Of a stretch of 64,000 nucleotides of DNA, positions 8,904-18,722 are shown piece after piece. The DNA is from Oligoflexus sp. (GTDB taxonomy: Bacteria > Bdellovibrionota_B > Oligoflexia > Oligoflexales > Oligoflexaceae), in contig NZ_DASTAT010000143.1 in the NCBI RefSeq assembly GCF_035712445.1, forward strand, positions 37,926 through 101,925, in the 5' to 3' direction. Position 1 is the stretch's first letter. Each line of letters begins with the position of its first letter. The notes below the pieces were generated by a model. It searched no databases, was not told the origin of the DNA, and worked only from the letters and a program-made list of their open reading frames with translations. A program made the position numbers and the translations under genes.

Positions 8904-9743
8904 ATGACAACGGAAAATTTGACTCTACTCATCATCAACGCGCGATCCAGCAAAGAGGCTCTGCAGCAAGTTTTCGCCTGGCGTAAAGCCCTGGACTCCC
9001 GCTTCTCCCTGGCCTATATTGCCCGCCGTCTCGGTCTGAAATCCCGGGGGACGCTTTCTTTGATGCTGCGGGGGGAACGGCCGATTCCCAGTCGCATCCG
9101 CCGGCCGCTCTTTCAGGTGCTGACCCGTGATGAGCCGCTGACCGATTATCTGGAGCTGATGCTGGCGCGTGAGGAAGCGGCCTCGGACAACGTGCGGCAG
9201 GACGCCGAAGCGAAACTGAAGGCTCTGCATTTTTTCCTGCGGGATCGTTTCACTTCGATTCACCTGCAGCATGGAATGAATCTTCTGGCCTCGGATATAC
9301 TCTGCGCCTTCGATCTTTTCCAAGGCCGTCCGACCGAGCGGCAGCTGATTGAATTCTTCGGCAAGGCGCGTTTTCCCGAAGTGCAGACCGCGATCGGTTC
9401 TTTGCTTTTGAACGGGCTGATCGAAAAAAATGATGGGCATCTGAAGCGAACCGACAAGACCCAGCGTTTTCTCACGATTCAGGGCAGGGAGCAGGATTCC
9501 ATGCTTACGTATTTAAAGGAATCCATTCACGACGCCTGGCTCAATGTTGGCCAATGGCAGGGGGATACCACCATGTCCTGCTTTGGTTCGACCACGATGA
9601 GCGTCAGGCGGGAAATTTACATGGAAGTGATCAAGCGTTTGAAAAAAGATATGTTCCGCTATTTTTCAGAGCTGGAGACGGATGAAGGCGATACGCTGAT
9701 CCGCTTCAATATGCAGATCTTCCCCTTACAGCCGCCAGGATGA
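8904..9743 (+). CDS. TIGR02147-like family protein
   Basis: 279 residues. It has the hallmarks of the TIGR02147 (DUF4423) family: an N-terminal helix-turn-helix-like segment (SLAYIARRLGLKSRGTLSLMLRGER), a central winged-helix-like region and a C-terminal domain ending in IRFNMQIFPL. These proteins occur in many copies in Bdellovibrio and Fibrobacter and are presumed transcription regulators; targets are unknown. The Shine-Dalgarno (AGGA) is rather far from the ATG. The stop is followed at once by the dus start, so the two are cotranscribed. Confidence 0.75.
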   Translation: MTTENLTLLIINARSSKEALQQVFAWRKALDSRFSLAYIARRLGLKSRGTLSLMLRGERPIPSRIRRPLFQVLTRDEPLTDYLELMLAREEAASDNVRQDAEAKLKALHFFLRDRFTSIHLQHGMNLLASDILCAFDLFQGRPTERQLIEFFGKARFPEVQTAIGSLLLNGLIEKNDGHLKRTDKTQRFLTIQGREQDSMLTYLKESIHDAWLNVGQWQGDTTMSCFGSTTMSVRREIYMEVIKRLKKDMFRYFSELETDEGDTLIRFNMQIFPLQPPG

Positions 9744-10928
9744 ATGCGCATGCACGCCCGCCCCGAAATCAGCGTCGCGCCCATGGAAGGCGTCACCACC
9801 TTTCCGATGCGCCTTTGGCTGCAGATGATCGCGCAGCCGCGTGCCATGACCAGCCCTTTTTTAAGGGTCACGCGGGCCTTTCCCGACGACGCCCTGCCCG
9901 AGAGTTTCATTCCTGAACTCACGCTGCTGCGGGGTGCTCTGCCGTATGGTTTGATCCCTCAATTCATCACCGGCGAGCCTGAACAGTTTTTACGTGCGGC
10001 GGAATTCATTCCCGACGCCATCGCACCTGTGATTGAACTCAACTGCGGCTGTCCTTCCCCCAATTCCCTGGGCCGCATGGCGGGCAGCGGCATGCTGCGC
10101 GAGCCTGAATTCTTTGCGCGTTCTCTTGAAAAACTGGCCGCGGAATTGGGGCCCGGACGCCTGGCCGTGAAGATGCGCCTCGGCATCGAAGCTGATGCGG
10201 AATTCCCTGCGCTGCTCGACGCTGTGCGTTCGCTGCCGCTGGCGCGCCTCACTGTGCATGCCCGCACCCGGGCCGATGGTTACCGGGGTCACGCCCGCTG
10301 GGAGGCCGTGCAGAAGGCTGCCGGGGCCACCCGCACGCCTGTGCTTGCCTCGGGTGATGTCTGGGGGCTTGCCAGCTTTGAAAAACTCAAAGCCACCGCA
10401 CCGGATATTCAGGGCGTTATGATCGGAAGGGGTCTGCTCAGAAATCCCTGGATCTTTCGTGAACTCGACTCGGGCGAACCCACGCGGATGGATGGTCACA
10501 GCTTTATCCTGGCCCTTTTTTGTTATGCCCTTCTGCAGGAAATCTTTCTGCGAGATCCCGGCAGACTTTATCAAAAAGTGGCGAAGGGGCGCCTGGGTTT
10601 TGCCTGTGGCATCGACTTCGCAGCCTGGGAAAAGGTCACGGTGGAGCTGACCACTCTTGTCTTCGGCGTGCCCTTTCTTCTGCTGCCCAAAAGCGGCCTC
10701 GGCACCCGGACCCTTTCGCCCGTGGCCTTCAGTCGCCTGCGTTTTCTTTGGAGCTATCTGCGTTCGAGTCTGCCGGAACCTTATGCGGCTCCGGCGCTGA
10801 TGCGCTGCAAAAAAGCTGAGGATTTTTTTGAAGCGCTCGGGACTCAGCTGGAAGAAACCGATCACGCGCCTTTGGATATCGGGCATCAGGAAAGCTGGGA
10901 CCCGCATTTCGCAGGCCAGCGCGGTTAA
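9744..10928 (+). CDS. tRNA-dihydrouridine synthase, DusC-like
   Basis: 394 residues. An FMN-dependent reductase of tRNA uridines. It shows VAPMEGV at the N-terminus, the catalytic-cysteine loop LNCGCPSP, VKMRLG, VHARTR and the phosphate-binding GVMIGRGLLRNP. The MEGV/NCGCPS combination is closer to DusC than to DusA or DusB. About 70 residues longer than E. coli DusC, with an extended C-terminus. ATG follows the upstream TGA directly (coupled); an alternative ATG is at 9750. It converges on the ZIP gene with shared TTAA stops. Confidence 0.92.
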   Translation: MRMHARPEISVAPMEGVTTFPMRLWLQMIAQPRAMTSPFLRVTRAFPDDALPESFIPELTLLRGALPYGLIPQFITGEPEQFLRAAEFIPDAIAPVIELNCGCPSPNSLGRMAGSGMLREPEFFARSLEKLAAELGPGRLAVKMRLGIEADAEFPALLDAVRSLPLARLTVHARTRADGYRGHARWEAVQKAAGATRTPVLASGDVWGLASFEKLKATAPDIQGVMIGRGLLRNPWIFRELDSGEPTRMDGHSFILALFCYALLQEIFLRDPGRLYQKVAKGRLGFACGIDFAAWEKVTVELTTLVFGVPFLLLPKSGLGTRTLSPVAFSRLRFLWSYLRSSLPEPYAAPALMRCKKAEDFFEALGTQLEETDHAPLDIGHQESWDPHFAGQRG

Positions 10929-11671
10929 CTCTGCAAAAATCCGATGGCGCCGTTCAGAAGAGGAATGGTCATAAGCCCCATGGCGAAGCGCGATGACCAG
11001 ATCCGATTTTTCGCCGATGCCCCCTCTTTCAGTTCCATGATCACAGACGTCAGCATCGCACCACCGGCTGTTGCCAGAAGGAAGGGCAGAAGAGTCTCAC
11101 TGCCATTTAAAAGAACCCCAGCGCCCATGCCGCCGAAGAGTTCAATCACGCCCGAACCGATGCCACCGGCAAAGGCCCAGACTGGGCCGACACCAAGCGC
11201 CCGCAGACAGGCCACCATCAAAAGACCTTCAGGAATATTTTGCAGAGCAATGGAACTCAAAACCGTGCGTGCCTGCACAGAATCAAGACCCACAAGAGCC
11301 GCGCCTGATGCGAGGCCTTCCGGAAAATTGTGAACCATGAGAACGAAGGCTAAAAGAAGCTGTCCCTGCTGTCCCTTCGCACCTTCAAAGCGGTGCATAA
11401 GCCGATGCAGGGCCACGATCATCAACACGCCTGCGTAAAGGCCAAAACCAATGGGAGCAAAGCGCTGCCAATCACCAAAGGCCGCGACCGCAGCGGGACC
11501 AACCAGGGAAAACGCAACAGCGGAAATCATCAGACCCAAAGCAAAGTCGATGGGCAGACGCCAGGGTTCAAAACGCTGCCCCGGCAGCCGCAGCATGGCC
11601 AGAGCCGAACCGAACGCGGTCGAACCGAAGGAAATCAGACCACCGACGGTGGCAAGCATGAAGGGCGTCAT
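10925..11671 (-). CDS. ZIP-family divalent metal transporter
   Basis: The start at 11671 removes a non-conserved, non-hydrophobic extension and has GGA 8 nt upstream. 248 residues with about eight membrane helices. The two metal-binding helices are recognisable: VHNFPEGLASG and LQNIPEGLLM. The cytoplasmic His-rich loop between TM3 and TM4 is short (RLMHRFEG). Similar to ZupT/GufA-type importers of zinc, manganese or iron. No metalloregulator lies nearby. Confidence 0.93.
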   Translation of the reverse strand: MTPFMLATVGGLISFGSTAFGSALAMLRLPGQRFEPWRLPIDFALGLMISAVAFSLVGPAAVAAFGDWQRFAPIGFGLYAGVLMIVALHRLMHRFEGAKGQQGQLLLAFVLMVHNFPEGLASGAALVGLDSVQARTVLSSIALQNIPEGLLMVACLRALGVGPVWAFAGGIGSGVIELFGGMGAGVLLNGSETLLPFLLATAGGAMLTSVIMELKEGASAKNRIWSSRFAMGLMTIPLLNGAIGFLQS

Positions 11672-11790
11672 ATTCCATTCCTTTCCAGCCGGCTGTGTCC
11701 TCAGTCCCGGCCTACTTGAATAGAATCGTCGATCCATCCATAGAAATAAAATATCTTCAATCAATCACGTCATAGTTTTTGACTATAGTC

Positions 11791-14307
11791 CTAAGTCCTC
11801 AAATACTTTGCCGTAAAGCTGCCTTTGACGGACGCCACGGCCTCGGGCGTGCCCTGAGCGATCACTTTTCCGCCCTCATCTCCGGCTCCCGGTCCCATAT
11901 CAATGATCCAATCGCTGCGGCGAATGACATCCATATCATGCTCGACCGTGATCACGGTATGACCGGCATCCACCAGCCGATCGAGCTGAATCAGAAGACG
12001 TTCGACATCCGAGGGATGCAGACCCGTGGTCGGTTCATCCAGCACATAAAGCGTGGCGCCTCGCGTGGCTCGCTGCAATTCACTCGCCAGCTTAATCCGC
12101 TGCGCCTCGCCTCCAGACAGCTCCGTCGCCGGCTGGCCGAGTCTTAAATAACCCAGGCCCACTTCCCGCAGGATTTCAAGCGGCCGATGCACAGCGGGAT
12201 CATCCGCAAAAAATTCCGCGGCCTTGTCCACCGTCATGTTCAAAACATCGGCTATGCTTTGATCGCGGTATTTGACTTCCAAAGTCTTCGCATTATAGCG
12301 GGCGCCGTGACAGGTCGGACAGGGAGCATAGACACTGGGAAGGAAGAGCAGCTCAACCATCACAAAGCCCTCCCCTTCGCAGTTTTCGCAGCGGCCTTTG
12401 GCAACATTGAAGGAAAACCGCCCCGCATCATAGCGTCGGGATTTGGCCAGGGGCGTGTTCGCATAAATTTTACGGATGGGATCAAAGAGTCCCGTATAGG
12501 TTGCAAGGTTCGAGCGCGGCGTGCGGCCGATCGGTTTTTGATCCACGCGGACAAGGCGTTTGATGCCGCCCAGGCCGCCTTTGATTTCGCCGCCCTGCGT
12601 TTGCACTTCGGTGCGTTCGAGCTCTTCGCCTTCCTCGTCCGTTTTCACGGGATCAAGACCCAGAGCCGCGGTGACGAGTTCCACCAGCACCTGACTCACA
12701 AGACTGGATTTACCGGAGCCGGAGATTCCTGTGACACTGGTGAGGACGCCCAAGGGCAGATCCACATTCACCCTGTTTAAGTTGTTGCGTGTCACGCCCA
12801 CAAGGTGCAGCCAGCCCTTCACCGGCCGCGGGGCGCGCGGCGCAGGAGGATCCACATGAAAAAGATGCCGGCGGGTTTGCGAGGCTTCCACCTTCGCCAG
12901 ATCTTTCAAGGGACCGCTGTAAAGAATCTGGCCCCCGTGCTGACCGGCCGCGGGTCCGACATCCACGATCCAATCCGCTTTGCGGATGATTTCCAGTTCA
13001 TGCTCGACGACAAAGATCGAATTGCCGGCCGCCTTGAGGCGCGACAAGGCTCGGAGCAAAGCCTCGGTATCCGCAGGATGCAAACCCGCGGAAGGTTCGT
13101 CCAGGACGTACACGACTCCAAAAAGATTCGAATGCACCTGGGTGGCAAGGCGAAGACGCTGAAGCTCACCGGGAGAAAGCGTGGGCGTGCTCCGATCCAA
13201 GGCCAGGTATCCAAGGCCCAAATCCAAAAGCACCTGCAGCCGCCCCAGGATATCGGCGGCAATGCGTTCGGTGACCATCGCAATCTCGGGATGTTCACGC
13301 CGCAGTTTCTCCAGGCGCGGCGCCTCCCCCTTTGCATAAGGCTCCAGAATCTTTCCCAGCGCCTTCATCGGCAGAAGGGAAAGCTCGGCAATGTCGCGTC
13401 CTTCAAATTTTACTGACAGCGATTCCTTACGGAGCCGTTTGCCATCGCAGGTCGGGCATTCGCGGCTGATCATATACTGCGCGACCCGTTTTTTCATCAG
13501 CTGGCTCTGCGTGGTGGCAAAGGTATGAAGGACATAGCGCTGCGCACTGGAAAAATTGCCGATATAACTCGGCTCGTCTTTGCGCTTCAGCGCGCGTTTC
13601 ACTTCATGCGCTTCAAAGCCCGCATAAACGGGAACGGAGGGCTGTTCGTCGGTGAAGAGGATCCAATCCCGGTCTTTTTTCGGCAGCTTCTTCCAGGGCG
13701 TATCAATATCATAGCCGAGGGTCACGAGCATATCCCTCAGGTTCTGCCCGTGCCATGCGGGAGGCCAGGCCGCGATCGCGCGTTCGCGTATGCTCAAATT
13801 CGGATCCGGCACCATCGACTCTTCGGTGGCATCATAAATGCGGCCGAGTCCATGGCACTTGGGGCAGGCCCCTTCGGGAGTATGCGGGGAAAAACCTTCG
13901 GCATAGATGATCGGCTGCTTCGGAGGATAACTTCCCGCGCGCGAGTAAAGCATACGCAGAAGATTCGAGAGCGTGGTGACCGTTCCCACCGACGACCGCG
14001 TGGTGGGCGAACCTCTTTGCTGCTGCAGTGCGACCGCAGGCGGCAGACCATTTATCGACTCCACTTCAGGCACCGACATCTGATTGAAGAGCCGCCGCGC
14101 ATAGGGGGAAACAGATTCCAGGTAACGCCTCTGCGCTTCCGCATAGAGCGTCCCAAACGCCAAAGACGATTTTCCCGAACCTGAGACCCCAGTGAACACG
14201 ACCAGGGCATCCCTTGGAATATCGACATCAACATTTTTCAAATTGTGTTCCCGCGCACCGCGAACGCGAACAAAGCCTTGTTCTTTTTGCTGGGCATCCG
14301 TCATCAT
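11791..14307 (-). CDS. UvrA-like ABC ATPase lacking the UvrB-binding domain (UvrA2 type)
   Basis: 838 residues, about 100 shorter than canonical UvrA. Both ABC modules are present: Walker [10 protein letters not shown] and GISGSGKSS, two signatures ([11 protein letters not shown] and [12 protein letters not shown]), and zinc-binding CPKCHG / CPTCDG / CENCEG...CPTCHG modules. The gap falls between [10 protein letters not shown] and the CPKCHG module, exactly where UvrA keeps its UvrB-binding domain. It therefore belongs with UvrA2/DrrC-like paralogues, associated in other bacteria with tolerance to DNA-intercalating drugs, and is unlikely to be the housekeeping excinuclease subunit. No uvrB or uvrC is nearby. 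A GGGGGA Shine-Dalgarno precedes tandem ATGs. Confidence 0.9.
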   Translation of the reverse strand: MMTDAQQKEQGFVRVRGAREHNLKNVDVDIPRDALVVFTGVSGSGKSSLAFGTLYAEAQRRYLESVSPYARRLFNQMSVPEVESINGLPPAVALQQQRGSPTTRSSVGTVTTLSNLLRMLYSRAGSYPPKQPIIYAEGFSPHTPEGACPKCHGLGRIYDATEESMVPDPNLSIRERAIAAWPPAWHGQNLRDMLVTLGYDIDTPWKKLPKKDRDWILFTDEQPSVPVYAGFEAHEVKRALKRKDEPSYIGNFSSAQRYVLHTFATTQSQLMKKRVAQYMISRECPTCDGKRLRKESLSVKFEGRDIAELSLLPMKALGKILEPYAKGEAPRLEKLRREHPEIAMVTERIAADILGRLQVLLDLGLGYLALDRSTPTLSPGELQRLRLATQVHSNLFGVVYVLDEPSAGLHPADTEALLRALSRLKAAGNSIFVVEHELEIIRKADWIVDVGPAAGQHGGQILYSGPLKDLAKVEASQTRRHLFHVDPPAPRAPRPVKGWLHLVGVTRNNLNRVNVDLPLGVLTSVTGISGSGKSSLVSQVLVELVTAALGLDPVKTDEEGEELERTEVQTQGGEIKGGLGGIKRLVRVDQKPIGRTPRSNLATYTGLFDPIRKIYANTPLAKSRRYDAGRFSFNVAKGRCENCEGEGFVMVELLFLPSVYAPCPTCHGARYNAKTLEVKYRDQSIADVLNMTVDKAAEFFADDPAVHRPLEILREVGLGYLRLGQPATELSGGEAQRIKLASELQRATRGATLYVLDEPTTGLHPSDVERLLIQLDRLVDAGHTVITVEHDMDVIRRSDWIIDMGPGAGDEGGKVIAQGTPEAVASVKGSFTAKYLRT

Positions 14308-14419
14308 CCGTCCCCCTTCACGCCAGGGATCTTAGCATGAAGGACCGGGATGATGTACTCTTCGCTTGGACTATTCATTCTCCGCTGGAATGGACATGAA
14401 GGTTCCAGCCTGCAGTGCC

Positions 14420-15175
14420 TTAAGGGTACTTGCTGGTCAGGATCGAGGCCTTGATCTCGTCCAGGACTTTGGAGTTCTCGCGGAGCCAGCGATTGAAGCT
14501 TTCTATGACCTTCGGGTAGCGAATCGTGGCGAGGCAGTAGTCAAATTCCTCCGAAAATTTTTCATGAAAATAAAAGTGGACGGGAGCGCGGCCTTCACTG
14601 TTCACGCGTATCCATTCCCGCGCCGCATCATAATGCAGATAAATCAAATCCGTGCGCCGGGAAGCCAGGACTTTCATGGCACTGCTCACATCGTTCACAT
14701 AGCTGATCTTCACGCCATGAAAAGGACTTTTGGAATCAGTCAGGAAGGAAATCGTATAACCGGCGATCGTTGTCACCTGTTTGATCTGGGCCGGATCAAG
14801 CTCAGGCTTAAGACCAATGAAACCGGCCCGGCTCTTCATAAAAGGGTCGGAATAGATGACGGGCACTGATGAGCTTCCTTCCGCCCACGCGCGATTGGAA
14901 GGGGCGAGAAAGTCCAGCCGGCCTTCCTTGAATTCGACGTAGTATCGGCGAATCGGCTGCGCTTTCAACTGCCAGTGGATTCCAGTATCGGCTGAAAAGC
15001 GCTGCAGGACGCGCGGCAGATAACCGTCGACCTTGCCTGATAGATTCCAGTACTGCGGATAAAGCTGAGTGTCGGGAAGACCCACGACATAGGACGGAGA
15101 CTTGAGGGCCTGCAGAAGAGGCAGCAAAAACACCAGAAAACCGGCTCGTAGGAATGACTTCATGTCCTGGCTCAT
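14420..15175 (-). CDS. Periplasmic solute-binding protein, SBP_bac_3-like
   Basis: 251 residues. A signal peptide (about 1-24) is followed by a two-lobe binding fold: a ligand-domain N-lobe with VDGYLPRVLQRFS, a LDFLAPSNRAWAEG segment and a hinge near GYTISFLTDS. It resembles amino-acid-type binding proteins that occur without an ABC transporter in Bdellovibrionota and Gammaproteobacteria, perhaps acting as orphan sensors. No permease or ATPase is adjacent. Start at 15175 or at ATG 15163; neither has a good Shine-Dalgarno. Confidence 0.75.
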   Translation of the reverse strand: MSQDMKSFLRAGFLVFLLPLLQALKSPSYVVGLPDTQLYPQYWNLSGKVDGYLPRVLQRFSADTGIHWQLKAQPIRRYYVEFKEGRLDFLAPSNRAWAEGSSSVPVIYSDPFMKSRAGFIGLKPELDPAQIKQVTTIAGYTISFLTDSKSPFHGVKISYVNDVSSAMKVLASRRTDLIYLHYDAAREWIRVNSEGRAPVHFYFHEKFSEEFDYCLATIRYPKVIESFNRWLRENSKVLDEIKASILTSKYP

Positions 15176-15234
15176 CCAAAAAGAATACTCTTCGCTTTTC
15201 GAATTCTAGATGAGTACCAGGCAAAATCAACGCA

Positions 15235-16107
15235 TTAAAATGCCATACACATTTGACCGCTACGCGGCTGGACACGATGCAGGCGCATGCTCGCATCCAC
15301 AGCCAGAAGCTCGCCAAAATCGAGCGGATGCCAGACATTTTCACCCAGCATCGGTTCACTGGCGAGCATGAAGTGAGTCACCTGTCCGTCTCGACTGGGA
15401 TTCTCACAGGACGGAATCCAGTACGGGCATTCCTGGCGCTTCTTGCAGCGTTTTTTATAGGTGCTGAGGTGAAGCTCCTTGCCACCTTGATGAGCCACCA
15501 TGGTATCGCCGTCGGTCAGGATAAAGGTTAGAAACGTGCTTTCATCAAAAGCCTCATCCCCGCGACTCATGCCCCCGGTGATGGCGCACAGCTCCTGCAC
15601 CGCGCTCTGCACGCCCTCCAGGATCTCGTGCAGAGGCTGGTTTTTCTGCTGAAGTTGAACCCTTTGGGACAGATGAGTCAGGATCAGGAAAAAGATGCAT
15701 TCCGAATCCGTCTCCCCTTGGATGTTCGCACGAAATTCGGGAGCGATTTTGGCCAGAATCTTCGGCCTCACACGATCAAAACGTCCGATCTTCCCATTGT
15801 GCGCGAAGACCCAGCGTCCATACTGAAAGGGATGCGTGTTTAAAAAATCAGCTTCGCCCGCGGTCGCTTTCCGAATATGCGCGAGCACCGTACGGGAGTG
15901 GACGAGCGAGGAAACGCGGCGATAAAGATCATCATCGCAGGCTGTGCTCGCTGATTTCACGATATGCGGAGAATCCGCGCGATAATAGGCGACACCCCAG
16001 CCGTCACGATGATGTTCACTCTGCCTCAGCAAAGCGTTTTCCGCGTGAACGAGACTCTGATGAACCTGACTCTGGTTAACGGCCCGAAAACCAAACAGAC
16101 GGCACAT
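15235..16107 (-). CDS. Class II glutamine amidotransferase (YafJ-like)
   Basis: 290 residues. An Ntn-type amidotransferase: after Met removal the nucleophile is Cys2 (MCRLFGFRA), followed by RDGWGVAYY, VLAHIRKAT and the FAHNGKIG substrate loop. It has only the glutaminase domain, like YafJ and EgtC, so it probably acts as a stand-alone gamma-glutamyl hydrolase or transferase. No ergothioneine genes are adjacent, so the substrate is open. Confidence 0.9.
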   Translation of the reverse strand: MCRLFGFRAVNQSQVHQSLVHAENALLRQSEHHRDGWGVAYYRADSPHIVKSASTACDDDLYRRVSSLVHSRTVLAHIRKATAGEADFLNTHPFQYGRWVFAHNGKIGRFDRVRPKILAKIAPEFRANIQGETDSECIFFLILTHLSQRVQLQQKNQPLHEILEGVQSAVQELCAITGGMSRGDEAFDESTFLTFILTDGDTMVAHQGGKELHLSTYKKRCKKRQECPYWIPSCENPSRDGQVTHFMLASEPMLGENVWHPLDFGELLAVDASMRLHRVQPRSGQMCMAF

Positions 16108-16500
16108 GCCTTTAAAACCTCATGAAGGCTCGATGCAAATCAGAAAATTGTTTTGGGGGAACAGGTGTATTATGCCGAACGGCAACAGAGGCAGGCCAAG
16201 GAACAGGCTTGGAACCAGGCTGCTTTTTTGAAGGAGTATGGAATCAGGATCGAAGTCATAGTTACGCTTATCCCATATGCGGAATCAGGTCTCATGCTCA
16301 TCCTAACGAGTGCCGCAGTCGTCGTCTGCAATTTTCTTTCTATAAGCTTATGCCGATTCCCCATAAGCCACGGGACGGACGCCCTGTCAATCCAGCCAGA
16401 CTCATCCATGACCCTGATATGACCGGGATATTCGTAGTTTTTCAAGTCCCACAACCCCTTTCCCGATAAGAATACAGAACCACCGCGCGAGGATATCAGC
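16108..16500. other. Intergenic region between divergent genes, no gene seen
   Basis: 393 bases between the amidotransferase start and a lipoprotein start. Short frames here have no signal, no family similarity and no ribosome site. It must contain both promoters; no convincing box or palindrome stands out. A GAGGA Shine-Dalgarno precedes 16501. Confidence 0.5.
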
Positions 16501-17181
16501 ATGCGACGATTCATACCGTGCGTCTTATTTATAGCTCTTGCCACCTGGTCCTGTTCGAAGGGCGAGGTGGGACCGGCTTTGCCCCAGGCCTCATTCACAA
16601 GTGCGTCGCAAGGCTGTGACGGCCAGGCGTCCTGTGATGCGATCCCGACGGAAAGCCATTCCGATAATGTGGTCGCGGAGCCGATGCCCGACACAGTTGC
16701 GGAGGTCCCGGCACCTCCCGCACCGATGCCGACGCCCACGCCGACTCTGACGCCGATACCGAAGGCTCCCGCCCCGACACTCGTGACCTATAATTTTCAG
16801 GTCGACATCGCTTCCGGTTCGCTGACGGGCAAAAGTTATAGAGGTTCGTTCACCTATGATCCCAAACTTGCAACCGGAGCTGATCCGCAGACAGTGACCG
16901 CGATGGACTTTAAATTCGATTATCTGATCGGGGCGGAACTCGTCGTCGACGCGCCTGCAAAGATCACTCTGGTCGGTGGCAAGGCCACGCAGCTGACAGT
17001 GGTTGGAGGACCTGCGGGAAAACGCTTTGGCATCAATCTGGGTTTTGACCGGAATCAGTTCGGTCTGCCTACCGAAGCTTTCGTGCGCAATGGCGAGCAG
17101 TATTTTGGCTATTTGAACGCCAACGCTATCGTCGATGGCGCTGGCCGGGTGAGCTATACACTGGTACCCGCAGGGCCGTGA
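16501..17181 (+). CDS. Lipoprotein with proline-rich stalk and beta-rich domain
   Basis: 226 residues; GAGGA 8 nt upstream. The signal peptide ends in TWSC, a slightly atypical lipobox (Cys18). Residues about 60-95 form a Pro/Thr/Ala stalk, a common outer-membrane tether. The remaining 130 residues look like a beta-sandwich (YNFQVDIASGSLTG, YRGSFTYDP) reminiscent of domains in exported PEP-CTERM-type proteins. Function unknown. Convergent with the amine oxidase. Confidence 0.7.
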   Translation: MRRFIPCVLFIALATWSCSKGEVGPALPQASFTSASQGCDGQASCDAIPTESHSDNVVAEPMPDTVAEVPAPPAPMPTPTPTLTPIPKAPAPTLVTYNFQVDIASGSLTGKSYRGSFTYDPKLATGADPQTVTAMDFKFDYLIGAELVVDAPAKITLVGGKATQLTVVGGPAGKRFGINLGFDRNQFGLPTEAFVRNGEQYFGYLNANAIVDGAGRVSYTLVPAGP

Positions 17182-17203
17182 TCGGCCCGCAGATCCCGTG
17201 CCC

Positions 17204-18598
17204 TCAAAAGCTGGTATTCACCAGCTTTCTGGCATAAGCCGCTGTGCTTTCCACGGTTTCAAAATTCAATAGACCGCCTACATACCAGGTGTTGTTCTGA
17301 CCCTGGATCGCCTTCAGCTTGCGATAAAATCCATCCCGCAGAGCTGCGCTGTCGGCGTAAGGGAAATAATTCCACTGCACGCGCTGATAAATCTCGCCCA
17401 CCTGTCCGCCCAGCAGGGCCAGATCTTCACGCAGAATTTCAGTACTCTCATCAAGCGACATGTCCCAGGTCATAATCTGACCCGCAGTCCATACCTGCCT
17501 TGCTCTGGGGCGGTTGACGAAGGCCGTCACATGGCCTTTGGTATCGGCGGTGCCGAAGGCATCGAGAAAAACCATGGTCCCGTCCTTATAAGGCAGTCCC
17601 GAGGCTTCGAAAAGATGAATCACATACGGATAGGAATGGACCTGCGCGAAAAGCTCGGCTTCTTCAGCGGTCGCGTCGAGGAATTTAAGCGCGGTCTTTG
17701 GATCGGCCGACACTATCAAGGCATCGTAAGTTTCCGTCTGTCCCTGGGCCGTGATGTCGATTTCCATGCCGCCTGCTGTTCGACGGCGCTGCACCTGAGT
17801 GACTTCCGCCCCGGTGCGAACGTTTCCAAGATCCCGAGCGAGGCGCGTCCACACCTCCTGATAGCCTTCAGGCGCGCGGCGCAGTCCATTGCCGCTGCCG
17901 CCACCGAAGGGCAGGATGGCTTTCAGAAAATCACCGAAGCCGATATCGAGTGAACCCAGCATGAGTTTCAGCACGTAAATCGCCGGGGTTTCCTCGTAGT
18001 ATCCATAGCCACAGCCGATCCAGAACGGACGGAAGCCCTGGGCAAACACTTCAATCTTGTATTTTTTGATGAATTCAGCGAAGGGCAAAGCCAAATCGGG
18101 ATCGTCTTTCTGAAAAAATCCATCCGGCTCTTTCAGATAGGCGAACTTCTTTTGAACCTTCTGCCATTGAAAAAAGCCCGACGCCAGTTCCCAGGGTTTG
18201 AAGGCCTTTTGCAAATATTCCGTCAGCTCATACTCACGGCCGTCTTCCAGTCGAACTTTGAAGGCAAGCTCTTCTTTCTGAAATTCAACCTGATAGGTCT
18301 TCGCGAGTTCATCGACCACCGCATAGCCCTCGCCCGCCCAGAACGCGCCGACTTCGAAGGTCTGCCCGGCCTCGGCCACGGAATAAACCTTGCCGCCGAC
18401 TCGATCATCTTTTTCGTAGACGGTGATAGTGTTGTAGCCTTTTTTGCGAAGGGTATGCGCCGCTGTGAGCCCCGACGCGCCCGCGCCGATGACAGCGATG
18501 CGCGCATCCTTGGCGAGCGGAGTCTGAGCGTTCAGAGGCAAGGCGAGAAGAAGAGTAGCGAGAAAAAAGAGAAGGCTCTCTTTGAGTGTTTTTACCAT
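17204..18598 (-). CDS. Exported FAD-dependent amine oxidase
   Basis: The start at 18598 is placed directly before the signal peptide (LLFFLATLLLALPLNAQ) with a purine-rich AAGGGAAAG upstream. About 464 residues. The dinucleotide-binding fold VIGAGASGLTAAHTLRKKG, the following YEKDDRVGGKV and the VGAFW motif place it in the flavin monoamine oxidase/phytoene desaturase superfamily. Export by Sec is unusual because these enzymes are normally cytosolic; FAD would need loading outside or folding would need to be delayed. Substrate unknown. First of four consecutive exported enzymes on this strand. Confidence 0.85.
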   Translation of the reverse strand: MVKTLKESLLFFLATLLLALPLNAQTPLAKDARIAVIGAGASGLTAAHTLRKKGYNTITVYEKDDRVGGKVYSVAEAGQTFEVGAFWAGEGYAVVDELAKTYQVEFQKEELAFKVRLEDGREYELTEYLQKAFKPWELASGFFQWQKVQKKFAYLKEPDGFFQKDDPDLALPFAEFIKKYKIEVFAQGFRPFWIGCGYGYYEETPAIYVLKLMLGSLDIGFGDFLKAILPFGGGSGNGLRRAPEGYQEVWTRLARDLGNVRTGAEVTQVQRRRTAGGMEIDITAQGQTETYDALIVSADPKTALKFLDATAEEAELFAQVHSYPYVIHLFEASGLPYKDGTMVFLDAFGTADTKGHVTAFVNRPRARQVWTAGQIMTWDMSLDESTEILREDLALLGGQVGEIYQRVQWNYFPYADSAALRDGFYRKLKAIQGQNNTWYVGGLLNFETVESTAAYARKLVNTSF

Positions 18599-18722
18599 GG
18601 TCTTTCCCTTGGTGATGAAGTCCTGTCCATACAAGACAAGCTGATAGCACTTTGCGCTCAGGGCGACAAGGACTCAAGATCACCAAGGGAGTTCGTTTGC
18701 GAAACAAAGAAAATGGAACGCG

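Noticed and set aside
8891-8986. 31-residue out-of-frame leader peptide ahead of the TIGR02147 gene
   Set aside because: AGGA directly abuts the ATG and composition follows the overlapping gene; not supported.
16170-16739. 189-residue minus-strand frame upstream of the lipoprotein gene
   Set aside because: It overlaps the Pro/Thr coding region in antisense, has a Gly-rich artefactual start and no family similarity.
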